27,952 bases of DNA, from the NCBI GenBank assembly GCA_037447655.1, contig JBBHKE010001158.1, positions 1 through 27,952 on the forward strand, given 5' to 3'. The notes under the pieces were generated by a model. That model saw nothing but the letters and a program-made list of their open reading frames with translations. It was not told where the DNA came from and ran no database searches. Shown one piece after another: positions 18,167 to 27,952 of the stretch. Positions within the stretch are counted from its first letter, which is position 1. Every line of letters starts with the position of its first letter. The translations under genes and the position numbers were made by a program. Source of the stretch: Zygnema cylindricum (taxonomy: Eukaryota > Streptophyta > Zygnematophyceae > Zygnematales > Zygnemataceae).

Positions 18167-21100
18167 GGTTATGGGCCCACCCTCTAGGGTGCCCATATTC
18201 AATGGGACTGGGTTCACTTACTGGGAGAGTATGATGATGGGAGCCCTATATGAGAAAGATTTTGGGGAATAGTGAGTGGGCGAGTGAATCGCCCATCCGG
18301 TCCTTCTATTCCTCCAGGGTTTGGAGGAAGCACATTTGGTAGGAAACCAGATCCACCGTCAACAGAGGAATCAGAAGACGGAGAAAGCATCGTGATGGAA
18401 AAAGGGAAAGAAAAAGAGAAATCCAAACCTATAGCAACCAGATCTGCTTTCATGTCTCCTATTCCGAGGAATGAGGAGAAGGATATCGATACCTGGGACT
18501 ACAACAACATGGCAGCCAAGCATTTTATCCTCCGTCATCTCACACAAGGACTCGCTGGTCCTCATTTAGAGGTGGAAAGGGCATCCGATCTGTGGGATGC
18601 GCTTATAAAGATGTACCGTAGCGGTACTATTCAGGAACAGAAGCTAGCAGACCAAAGGATCAATGGATACTTTCACAAAGGAGAGAAGATGCTCAATTTC
18701 TGCAATGAGCTGGCTATACTTTTCATGGAATTAGAGTGTGCCGGAAAAGTAGAAACCGAGAAGGCAAAGGTATATTGTTTACTCATGAAACTACTAGATG
18801 AGTATGAGAACATTGTAAACCGGGTACAGGATCTACCGGACTCCAGGTGGGTATGGAATTTAGTAGTTGGTATGATTCTCGTCCGAGAGAATACAATCGA
18901 AATCCGAAGGGGAGTTAAGAACGGACAAGCCTTGGCGGCAGGAGCAAGTTGGAGAAACAAAGATTCACGGAAACCCCTTGGAAGTCATGGAGGGGAAGAC
19001 CTGAAAAATCAATCCGATGAATGCGGAACGAGGGGACCAAAGGGGCTTTGTCACTTTTGTAAGAAACCCGGGCATTACATGGCAGAATGCACCAAACTGA
19101 CCGAGCTTCGGATAAAGGAGGGGAAGACCGAGAGTCAAACACGAGGGAAGAAACATGCACTTGTCACACAGGTACTCGAGGAGGAATCCGATGAGGAGGA
19201 TGACAAACTTCTTTTGGATGAGGAGATGGAGGCAAAAACAGAAGTCGAAATTCCACGAAAGCAGAAATGTGCTTTCGGTGGACTGAAAGGTGAAGGAGGC
19301 TGGATTGTGGATTCAGGTGCATCTATGCACATGTGCAAAGATAAGCATATGTTTACTAAGCTGAGAAAGATCCCTACAGTAGAGAATGAATATGGGGATG
19401 GGAGGGTAATGACCACTACTTATGTAGGATCGGTAGATCTGAAAGTCGTAGTGGAGGGAAAAACCTCAATAGTTACGTTCTCCGATGTATTGTTTATTCC
19501 GGAGTTAAACAAGAATCTTATCTCTACGTCTGTATTAGATGACAAAGAGTTTGATACCTTCACCAGAAAGGGTGTCTTTACAGCTAAGTATGAGAATGAA
19601 GTTTACTTCACAACAGATAAGAGTAGCCAAGGAATGTTTAGGCTTAACCTTAGTAATGAAATAAAGAATGCTTACTATGTTGGTGTTCCTAAGGTGATGA
19701 TTTGGCATAAGCTGTTGGGGCATGTGCATTTTGATAAGTTGAGGGAAATGAAAAAGCTTGGGGTAGTAGATGGCATTCAGTTTGGGGATAATGAAATGAT
19801 GGATGATTGTAGTGGTTGTGCTCAAGGTAAGGCTCACACACTTCCCTTTCCCAAAGCCGCCACATATAGAGGTGAGAAAGTGTTTGATTTGGTCCACACA
19901 GATATTTGGGGACCTGCAAAAGTACCTTCGGTTGGAGGAAAGAGGTTCATGATGACCATAACTGATGACTGGTCTAGATACTATAGAGTCTACTTTCTAA
20001 AAACAAAGTCGAAGCATCAACTTACTTCAAAGAATATAAAGCTTGGAGTGAGAAGTTGCATGAAACCCCCATTAAGAGGATAAGGAGTGATAATGGGGGG
20101 AATATACCTCTAACGTGTTTGAGGAATATTTGAGAGATGAGGGAGTGCAGCACCAGAAAATTGTACCATATAACCGGGAACTAAATGGGGTAGTTGAGAG
20201 GTTGAATTGAACAATAGGAGATAGTGTACGAAGTATGTTGGCCGACAAGAAAATAGGAAACAGATTTTGGGCAGAAGCAATAAACTGTGCCAACTACATT
20301 AAGAATAGAGTCCTTACCTCAGCTATAAAGGGAGTGACACCTTATGAGAGATGGGTTGGAAGGAAACCAGATATCTCACACCTTAAAGTATTTGGTAGCC
20401 AAGTTTACAGTCTTGACACGGATAGGAAAAACTGGAAACTAGATGTTAAGGGAAAACCTGGATACTTTGTGGGATATGATGAGGATGTTAAGGGATATAG
20501 AGTCTATCACTTAGCAAAGAAATATATCATTCTGGTCAAACACTTAGTTGTCATGGATGAAGGGAAGTCATTTGACCCCTTCAAATATACAAAGAAGATA
20601 AGGATCAGATTTCAGTCCGAAAGTGATAAGAATTCGGTCGTTTCCGAAAGGGACATGAATGAAACCGTGATTACACATTTAGGGGAGATCCAAGATACAG
20701 GAGACTCACCGGAAACCTCACATACTCCTATGGACTTCGAGAAGATAGAAGAAGCGGGACAAGAACCGGTTTCCATGGACAGGGGAGCCGATGAGACAGT
20801 GAGAAGAAATCCAAGACTTCCATCCATTCCAGCTTCGGAGTTTGAGGGAGGAAGGAGGAGCAGCAAAAGGATACAAGAAAAACAAGCTGCTCATAAGGTA
20901 ACTAAGCTATCTCACCCAGATGAGCCTCAGTCTTACTTAGAGGCAGTGAATAGTCCAGAGAAAAAAAGATGGATTAGAGCCATAAATGATGAGATGGCTT
21001 CTATCATGGAAGCAAATACTTGGGAACTAGCGGATTGCCCTCCAGACAGAAAACCTATTGGATGTAAATGGGTATTTAAACTAAAACTGAACCCAGATAA

Positions 21101-22515
21101 TACAATTGAGAGGTATAAGGCTCGATTGGTAGGGAATGGGTTCACCCAAAAAGAGGGGATTGACTATGAGGAGACCTTTGCTCCTGTTGTTTGGTTCCCA
21201 TCGGTAAGGATTCTACTCAGTCTGGCCGCAGCGGAAGACATGGAAAAACACCTGATGGACATTAAGACTGCTTTTCTTAATGGTGAGTTAGAGGAAGAAA
21301 TTTTTATGAGGCAAACCCGAGGGGTTTGTGGAAGAAGGAGAAGAGAGCAAAGTCTGCAGGCTCATAAAGTCCTTATATGGACTGAAACAGGCTCCCCGAC
21401 AGTGGAATAAGAAACTAGATGAGTTTCTCACCGATCTAGGATACATTCGGATCAGCTCTGACCATTCTATCTATATGTTTGAAGATGAGAATGGTGTCAT
21501 TTTTATTGCAATTTATGCGGATGATCTACTTGTGTTAAGTAAGGCTTTGGAGAATATCAATAGGCTAAAGAAAGATCTTAGGGGCAGATTTGATATGAAG
21601 GATTTAGGGGAGGCAAAATATATTTTTGGGATCCAAATGGAGAGAGATAGGGGGAAGAAGATTATCTGACTTACTCAAAAAGAAGCAATAGGTAATATGC
21701 TTGAGAAATTCCAGATGGAAAATGCTAACAGTTGTACCACTCCCATGGACTTGAAAAAAGTAAGTGATGGGAGTGTAGAAGGAGGAGTGATGATCTTAGA
21801 TGATCAGATGAGTCCAGAGGAGAGAGAGTTTATGAAGTCTATCCCTTATAGACAGGTCGTAGGAAGTTTAATTTATTTTATAAACTGTAGCAGGCGAGAC
21901 ATAGCGGCAGCAGTTGGAGTACTTAGCAGGAGTCTTAATGATCCTAGGAAGAGAGACAGGGAGGCAGCCCAGAGAGTCATGAGATATCTGGTTGGAACCA
22001 GAGAATTATGGTTGCATTTGGGGGGGGAGCACACTGATATCACCACTTGGAGTGATGCCAGTTATGAGGATGCACCTATGAGAAGATGCACTTCTGGATA
22101 TGTTTTGTATGTGGGGGAAGGAGCTTGCTGTTGGAGCAGTAAGCAACAAAAGGTGGTTGCTCAGTCTACTATGGAGGCTGAGTATATGACGTCTTGTTCT
22201 GCTGTAAAAGAACTAATGTGGGTGAAGTCATTGTTACAAGAACTGGGATATATGAAGGAGGGAGTGCATGAAATCTTTAACGATAATCAAGCTGCAATCG
22301 CAATCGCATCCAATCCAAAACACCATTTCAAAGCAAAACATATGGACATAAGATTAAGCTTCGTAAGAGAAAAAGTTGAAAATAAAATTTTAAATCTTGT
22401 GTATATGCTTGATGAAGAAATGGTGGATGACATGATGACCAAACCTGTGCCCTCTCCAAAATTAAAATATTGTTGGAAGAAATGCGGGTTAAAAGAAAAA
22501 TTAAAATTAGACTAG
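18148..22515 (+). pseudogene. gag-pol: copia gag-pol, full domain set with several lesions
   Basis: Domains in order: Gag start (FNGTGFTYWES); the Gag helical region (about 18520-18900); a zinc knuckle CHFCKKPGHYMAEC; protease WIVDSGASMHMC; GAG-pre-integrase IWHKLLGHVHFDKL; integrase DLVHTDIWGP, RSDNGG and GVVERLN; reverse transcriptase CKWVFKLKLNPD to YADDLLVL; and RNase H SDASYEDAP, STMEAEYM, DNQAAI. The 18272-20083 frame alone covers 603 residues. Lesions are 1-bp deletions near 18251, 20015 and 20098; a stop at 20208-20210; a +1 shift near 21317; and a stop at 21667-21669. The RT box is YADD where YVDD is usual, but both Asp residues remain. The 5' part follows LTR C and the 3' part precedes LTR B, so the body may be a C/B chimera with its junction hidden in similar pol sequence. 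Confidence 0.93.
18167..18181 (+). promoter_or_regulatory. Primer-binding site of element C
   Basis: GGTTATGGGCCCACC directly follows LTR C and is identical to 16883-16897. It is complementary to the initiator-Met tRNA anticodon arm. The ATG at 18171-18173 lies within it and is in phase with gag. Confidence 0.75.
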
Positions 22516-22516
22516 A

Positions 22517-22528
22517 AAATAAGGGGAG
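22517..22528 (+). promoter_or_regulatory. Polypurine tract of element B/C
   Basis: AAATAAGGGGAG lies immediately before the 3' LTR and is identical to the tract of copia A. Confidence 0.8.
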
Positions 22529-23546
22529 TGTTGAAATTCATAGATTTCTTTAGTATTTTCTAGGTTTAAATATGTTAGGAAAAAGAAAAAGGACAGACAG
22601 CCTGCCTCCACCTCCTTTCTCTAGCCCCCATACTTGTTGTAATCACTGAAGGATAGAGAAGGTGGTTGATCCATGGCTGCCTTAGTTCAAGAGGCAGTTA
22701 TTTTTAGAAGGTTACTAAAAATAGTCTTGACGGACCCAGGATTTGAACCCGGAACCTGCGGTTCGTCAAGTTGGCCGATAGCGGTCAGCTTTATCTTACT
22801 AGACTAGGACCAATGCTAAGTGCTATAGAGTATGATAGATATTTATACATTTAGGAAGTAAGAAATCCATTTAACTAAAACTAGATACGGCGTGCATAGA
22901 TATAGTTTTAGTACGACATCATTTCAGAATGAATACCTCGCGTTTGGTTGACAGCGAAACAAATATCTCGCAAGTAATTATAACGGTTACGATTACGTCT
23001 CATTACGAATCCGACGGCGCACGTCATCGCCGAAATCCCGGAGTCGTCACCTTAGCGCTTTGTGACGTGGCATGACCTGGAGCCACGTGGAGAGATGACA
23101 TTCGGTCATAGGAATTCCGAGGAATGTACGGACAAATAAAAAGCAGACACTCGTCCACTTAATAGCCTTGTCGTACATAGGCCGTACAAAAGGTACACCG
23201 GCAGTAGTACTTTTTGGTACGGTACAGTAATTTGATTGGTCCGTACTTCAGTAGATAGAAGTTATTAGAAGGAATCAGGACTTAGAAAATTTTGGTAGGT
23301 AGTCACCTCTCCCTTTCAGAGTTTGTACAAATTGGCATTTTTGGTGCCTCATAACTTATCGGCTGGTTGGCCGTTTTTAGTGATTCTTTTTGCTACGGAC
23401 TCAGGGGAGTCTAGGCTGCATATGGGTGCGTTCAAATTGTCAGTTTGCCTTCTTGGGCAGCAGTGGTCGTGGCTTAAAGTGGGTTAGTTAAATAATATCT
23501 AGAGGCTTCGTGTATTTTGTAGTCCAATGGAGGACACAGAATTGCA
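22529..23546 (+). repeat. 3' LTR of copia element B (1018 bp)
   Basis: This LTR is gap-free and about 97% identical to 15865-16882, with the same TG...CA ends. It contains the tRNA-like module (minus strand, about 22738-22807), seven GTAC cores (about 23169-23250) and hairpins at 23334-23411. After AATTGCA the sequence changes to the minus-strand reverse-transcriptase N-terminal fragment. Confidence 0.92.
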
Positions 23547-23897
23547 GGCCGCGTGATTATTCATATCGCCAGCTAAATATCCAAGTGGGAAACAAGGAGC
23601 TGCTTGCACAACCTCTTGAAGACGAGGAGGAATGCGTGAGTAAAGTCCATGTCGAGGGTAACCAAGATGGTAATAGCCTAACACATTAAGGTTGCGGATA
23701 AACTCTCAAATTGCGGGACAATAACGTGGTATAGATATTGAAAAGGGATTGGGCATCACTGGTAGGGGAGAAGAAATGTGGTTGGGGGGAGTGTTGGAGT
23801 CAAAAGGTTGGGAAGAGGGCGGAGGTGGGGAGGCGGCAGTGGTTATTTGAGGAACAGAAGGGTGAGACTCCGCGGAGAAGTTTTGATACAGTCGCAA
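23547..23897 (-). pseudogene. Likely N-terminal part of the broken reverse-transcriptase gene
   Basis: One minus-strand frame runs from about 23897 to the LTR, with a single TGA near 23710. It starts Pro/Ser-rich (ASPPPPSSQPFDSNTPPNHI), then PRYCPAI, stop, EFIRNLNVLGYYHLGYPRHG, and LYSRIPPRLQEVVQ. It lies on the same strand and on the correct (5') side of the pseudogene at 13446-15864. Removing element B would join the two. The RIPPRLQEVVQ segment fits the I-P-x-L-x-x-V-P-type motif I expect upstream of the RT domain in this family, but that match is from memory. No target duplication confirms the join. Confidence 0.4.
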
Positions 23898-24515
23898 ACG
23901 GATGGGAGATGACAGGGAAGGTGAACGTGATGCCCGCCGTTTTTAAGGAGCCATACGGAAAGGCGAAAAGAACCAAAATTACCCCAATAAAAGTGGAAAT
24001 GCGTAATCCAACACCCGCGTGTGTGGTTTTGTGGTTGTGGTTGGTTTTTTTTTCCGTCCTTTTGTTTTTTGGTTTGTCTTTGTCCTAAGTTTTTGTGATA
24101 TGTTGGTTCTCTTGTTGTGTTCACCACCTGGGTGGCCGGGAATCTACTTTGGTGTGGTACGCTCACCAGATGTCAGGCGCAGGGGCCGAATGGCAAAAGA
24201 GACACGAGACAGATTGCAGGAAGAGGGATTTCTAGGAAAAAGGAAGTGGCCGCAACGGGAAAAATAAAATGCTGACGGTGGAGTGGTTAGATTGGATGGC
24301 TAGTGACAAATCGAAAGGGAAAAGAACACAAAAACGAAAAGGAGAAAGAACGCCGAAAATTACGGGAGCGATTAAAAAAAATATCACAGGAGCGATTACA
24401 ATAGGGCTATGAAGTACAAGCCAATAGATAATCCACCACTTACACGCTACCGTGTCACGTGAAAAACTTCTCTTGTGCAGGTACAGTACAACACTTTAGT
24501 TGACAGATGTTGGAG
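23898..24515. other. No gene recognised
   Basis: This stretch may hold the 5' region of the minus-strand reverse-transcriptase element. All three minus frames at 23900-24170 are short or broken and show no certain domain. A direct repeat of GGAGCGATTA occurs near 24365 and 24391. Confidence 0.35.
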
Positions 24516-25340
24516 CTAAGGGTACTTTCGCATGTGCTAAAGTTAAAGTTATTTTCTGTCGTTTTCCTCCATAACTTCGAAAAAAACGAGAAAATCCGCA
24601 ACCGTACCAAAAAATAGAATTTAACACCGTACAAGTTGCGTTACCTTGAAACTATATACGTACAGTAGTTTGTTGTCTAGCGCGATGCAATTTGTCGTCT
24701 AGCGCATTTCGAACCACTTTCGCGTCCTTTCAGCACATGTTCAAACTTTACATCAAATCACCTCGCGAGGTGATTTGAAATAAAGTCCAATAAGGTGAGT
24801 GAATAGGCAGACGATGGCGCACGTGTCTGAAGTTTTTTACAATTTTTGTGCGCGGAGTACTAAAAAAAAAAACACTGCATGTTTCCAGCATGTGCGTACT
24901 GTTTTCCGTGCGCTGATTCCGTACAGGGGTCGTCTCTCTCAAACACACGTGTCTTCATACATACGGTGTAGGAAAAACATTGGCCACCTGTCGGCAAGTG
25001 GGAAGACGAAAAACGAAACCGCATTTCTGTGCGACAGCGAAAGGTATTTTAGGGTTTCGACACGTCGACATTGTGGCGTACGGACATTATGGAGTCACAA
25101 AAATTGTACAGCGTGCAGAGAAACGCCTCAAATTGAAGGCGAGCGGAAGTTTCGCCTCATTTTGTGTACCACTTCATCTGTCACATTGTTTCGTACACGT
25201 CTACGTAAGTCACTTTTTTAAGTGACAAGTTATTTGCGTTTAGTCGTTTACATCCGAATGCTCTGAAAGCTGTACGAAGAATCTTCGCTAAAAAACAATG
25301 TAACAAGACTAAGTTTCGGTTACATGCGAAAGTTCTCTAA
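24516..25340 (+). mobile_element. Non-autonomous TIR element, family 1, copy 3
   Basis: The left end CTAAGGGTACTTTCGCATGT (24516-24535) and the right end (25322-25340, ACATGCGAAAGTTCTCTAA) are inverted partners with a few differences. The interior follows copy 1: TTTCTGTCGTTTTCCTCC, ACCGTACAAGTTGCGTTACC and TTCGAACCACTTTCG. It carries the cleanest version of the family palindrome, at 24745-24786. The plus-strand open frame 24799-25221 (140 codons) has no recognisable domain. Confidence 0.6.
24745..24786. repeat. Family-1 internal palindrome
   Basis: The 13-bp arms TCAAATCACCTCG and CGAGGTGATTTGA meet with no spacer (24753-24778, perfect over 26 bp). After a 2-bp mismatch on each side, ACTTTA and TAAAGT extend the symmetry to 42 bp. 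Confidence 0.85.
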
Positions 25341-26398
25341 TTGTTGTGCTGCAATTCGTGAGACCTACTGGGGAATAGAATCTAGTTATTGATCAAAACG
25401 ACAAAGCTCATTTCTCTTCGAGCCGTGTTAAAAATCGGCCGAAGTCTCTGACTTTCCAGATGGCAATCTAACGGCCAGGATGTCCTCTTGTGACATTTGT
25501 ACTTTCTACCACCATGATGTCAGTCCAATCTGCTTCTGACATTCCTGACAAGATGTATTTGTATTTTAGTGGACGGTACCATAAGCGATAATATTACCGT
25601 ACAGTATTTATTGTTTTAACAAAAGTATAGTCCATTTCCCACAGTTTTCTGACAGGTAACCGCGCTTCATGATAGGTACAAAATCAAGGTGCTGACGTCT
25701 CCTTCCCGTACCCGACAAAATTGTCACGGTTAAAGTAGCTGGCTGCAGATAATGCATTGTAATAAGGAATATAAATGTATAATGTACATTTATGTACTTT
25801 ATGGTACAACATAGGTGAAAGATTCACATTAGGGTTCTTGCTACAGCAGATTGCGTTGTCCTGATTCTTAAAAGTGTGACACCTGTCTTCCTTGATTCCC
25901 AACGAGACCAATCGCGACAAGCTATTCGAAATCGGACGTCCTCTGCAGTGTCATCTCCCGACCAATAGAAAGGAAGTATTTCGTTGCGAAAACGTATTGT
26001 AATCTGTTACGCTGACGTGTATAGATATTTAACGGGAGTATAATTGAAATTATCAATTATACTTATATTTGAAAACGCTTAACGCTCAAGTCCCGACAGC
26101 AAAACAGAATGCAATAAATAATAATAATTGCTCGTCATGGCGTACCGCCCAATAAGTGGTCACACTTTGATTCCGATTTTTTTGTCAGCATTGACGCGAA
26201 CGGAAATGGTTTTGTCCTGATCGCTCTTTTACGTTCAAAATTTTTGCTTCTCCAGAACCGCCTTCACGTGCGAATCCGGAAATGCCTGTACAGCGGACTT
26301 CGGGTGCCGTACGGAACACCTCCAAGAATCCTAGCGGAAGGTGAACGACCGCCGTCGATGTAAAAGTTTTCGGCCTCCCGATTCCGACGAATCGAAAC
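25341..26398. other. No gene recognised; two hairpins
   Basis: Perfect inverted repeats lie at 25771-25793 (9-bp arms, ATAAATGTA) and 26037-26063 (11-bp arms, AGTATAATTGA, 5-nt loop). The minus frame 26185-26400 is GC-richer but has no recognisable domain. Confidence 0.4.
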
Positions 26399-26702
26399 AT
26401 AGTTCAAAAGTAGGTGAAAGTAGGCCCATACAATATGCCTATTGTATACAAAACATACAATATGACCTTAAGACCCATATTGTATTCGGACCTATTCGGA
26501 CCAATTAAAACATTCAGACCAAAAAATGGACCAATTAAAACATTCGGACCAAAAATTTTATTTATACCGTCAGATTTGGAAGATCGGACTGTCGCTGATC
26601 AAAGTAGCGATCTAAGAAGATCACATGAAAAGCCCATAACACAACTTACGATAAAGGTGCCGACCAGAGGCCTACCATAAAAACGCCTACTTTTGAACTA
26701 TG
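26399..26702 (+). mobile_element. MITE, family 2, copy 2, with 8-bp target duplication
   Basis: A 304-bp element with termini ATAGTTCAAAAGTAGG and CCTACTTTTGAACTAT plus G. It is flanked by ATCGAAAC at 26391-26398 and 26703-26710. Eight-base duplications are typical of hAT-type transposition, though other superfamilies cannot be excluded. Subterminal direct repeats of ATTCGGACC and AATTAAAACATTC(G/A)GACC lie at about 26483-26553. It is non-coding. Confidence 0.85.
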
Positions 26703-27952
26703 ATCGAAACCGAGTCAAGCGGCCGATAGGGTTCAGAAAAAATGTGACATGTACGGATGAAGTATCGAATCAGGCACCTTAGGGTTACTGCACCTATTAG
26801 GGTGAACCTCCATCAGGCGAAAAATGGGGTTGTTTACCGGAAAAAGTGCATTTTTGTACACATCCAGCTAATTGCCGTACAGTGCCGTACAGTTTTTTTT
26901 TTTTTTTACAAACATGATTACTGTCGGCGCGTCAAGATTCTCCAAACTTTTGGGCGATAACATCAACCGTCCGATTATGACTTTTCGAAGCGAGATGTCA
27001 CGTCGTCCAGTGATTAATTACTCTCCTCAGGAGGAGAGTAGCCAATCACCGGACGTGTAAAACATTTACGCGTGGAAATGTCACGTACGAGCCACGCGCC
27101 TTCGTACAGGCGGGAATCAACTCCAACGAAAACCACCAAAAAAGAAAATTGTTGAAGAATTGTCGTGACGCCTCCTCCACGATCCGCTGACATCCGGAAT
27201 TTATGGCGCCACGACGAAACAGGAACGACAAAACAGTTACAAAAAATACAAAACAAGTACGTACAAATTGTAAATTCATGTAATCTAATTTTGCGGCTGG
27301 ATGTAGGGATACTATTTCAGATATTTTGCTTTTGGAATCTTTGACTGCTCGTCGTCAGAACATGAACCTACGTGCGTCCAATCGAAAGAAAGCACGTACG
27401 CGATAGATTCTATTGCTGACACGACCTGATGGAGAATTGAATGAAGTATTACTGGCAGTAAACGTTTTCGTACGATTACTGTCGGCACCTGATGGAGAAG
27501 CGGCCTTAATCGCGACTGTGTGGTTTACGTGAACTGTCTTTCCCATCATCCGTACCTGAATTCGTACATTTTTGACATAAGCCGGGATGTCGACAAAACT
27601 GATCAAAAGTTCAAAACCGACAAAATAAATTAATAAAATAACCAACAGGATGAAGAGTTGAAGACGGTATCAGAGGACGACAAACTTGAACAAAAAAGGA
27701 TGAGTTTCCATTAGCGGGCAGGTACATTACAGTACACCGCGAATCGTAATTAGAGTAAATTACTCTAATTCAGTCGCTCGAAATTTCGACTCTATCACAT
27801 CAAATAGAATAAATGATTCTAATTTTTTCATTATTCTATTTAAGGTAAAGTTTAATTAGCGTTTTTAATTCTAATATATGTTCGTTTTAAATAGTGTGGA
27901 GTACGGATGACATCCGTCCGTGCAAAATTGTACTTTTATAAATAAAAAAGTA
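26703..27952. other. No gene recognised; strong hairpins
   Basis: A long imperfect hairpin lies at 27004-27055, with inner arms TACTCTCCTC / GAGGAGAGTA. A perfect 10-bp hairpin lies at 27748-27770 (AATTAGAGTA / TACTCTAATT), and an inverted repeat of about 14 bp at 27802-27841 (AAATAGAATA...TATTCTATTT). The open frames at 27014-27279 and 27355-27645 lack domains. Confidence 0.4.

Noticed and set aside
18214-18453. Minus-strand open frames opposite gag-pol (here and at 18673-19416, 20612-20866)
   Set aside because: Shadows of the plus-strand gag-pol reading frame.
21481-21540. YADD instead of YVDD as a functional RT variant
   Set aside because: The gene has several stops and frameshifts, so a Val to Ala change is most simply neutral decay.
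24019-24267. Plus-strand 82-codon frame with an F/V-rich hydrophobic start
   Set aside because: The hydrophobic run is translated GT/TTT repeat; nothing else supports a membrane protein.
26185-26400. GC-richer minus-strand frame of 71 codons next to the MITE, and a plus-strand DANGNGF word resembling an EF-hand
   Set aside because: No second motif, no splice-supported exon, and no other EF-hand residues in place.

Overview
The window reads as nuclear DNA of a plant or green (charophyte/bryophyte-like) eukaryote. It holds an intron-split F-box gene, Ty1/copia elements of plant type, and a primer-binding site that matches the anticodon arm of a plant-type initiator-Met tRNA. No bacterial gene, operon, rRNA or CRISPR is present. 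The species cannot be named from the sequence. Most of the window is repeat-derived and AT-rich, with conspicuously frequent GTAC/CCGTAC words.

Layout. (1) 1-2340, minus strand: the first two coding exons of an F-box gene (exon 1 at 1725-1928, exon 2 at 294-452), joined by phase-0 introns with clean splice signals. The rest lies beyond the left edge. Intron 1 contains a tandem array that copies the end of exon 1 together with its splice donor. (2) 2341-9587 and 23898-27952: gene-poor DNA carrying two non-autonomous TIR families. One has three copies of about 0.8 kb (3599-4384, 8357-9239, 24516-25340) with a shared internal palindrome. The other is a 0.3-kb MITE with two copies (5066-5372, 26399-26702); its second copy has an 8-bp target duplication. 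(3) 9588-23897: a nest of retroelements.

The nest. The host sequence is a minus-strand reverse-transcriptase gene (13446-15864, plus a likely N-terminal part at 23547-23897). It has RT motifs, a CxC...H...C knuckle and an endonuclease-like C-terminus, and it is shattered by frameshifts. Copia element A, truncated at its 5' end, abuts its 3' end. Copia element B (LTRs 15865-16882 and 22529-23546) splits its 5' part. Inside the gag of B sits a third, different LTR (C, 17174-18166) followed by one full gag-pol body. The simplest reading is that C inserted into B and that recombination between the two pol regions then removed C's 3' LTR and B's own gag-pol. All pol genes carry stops and frameshifts, so everything here is inactive.

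What looks new. The last third of all four LTRs (three diverged subfamilies) can form a regularly spaced series of tiny hairpins, several with AGGG-type loops. Some stems are kept by different base pairs in different subfamilies, which points to a selected RNA structure in the retrotransposon leader. The same LTRs carry an antisense tRNA-like module with A- and B-box matches, a dense GTAC cluster, and a primer-binding site for half an initiator tRNA in which the complement of the CAU anticodon is also an in-frame gag ATG.
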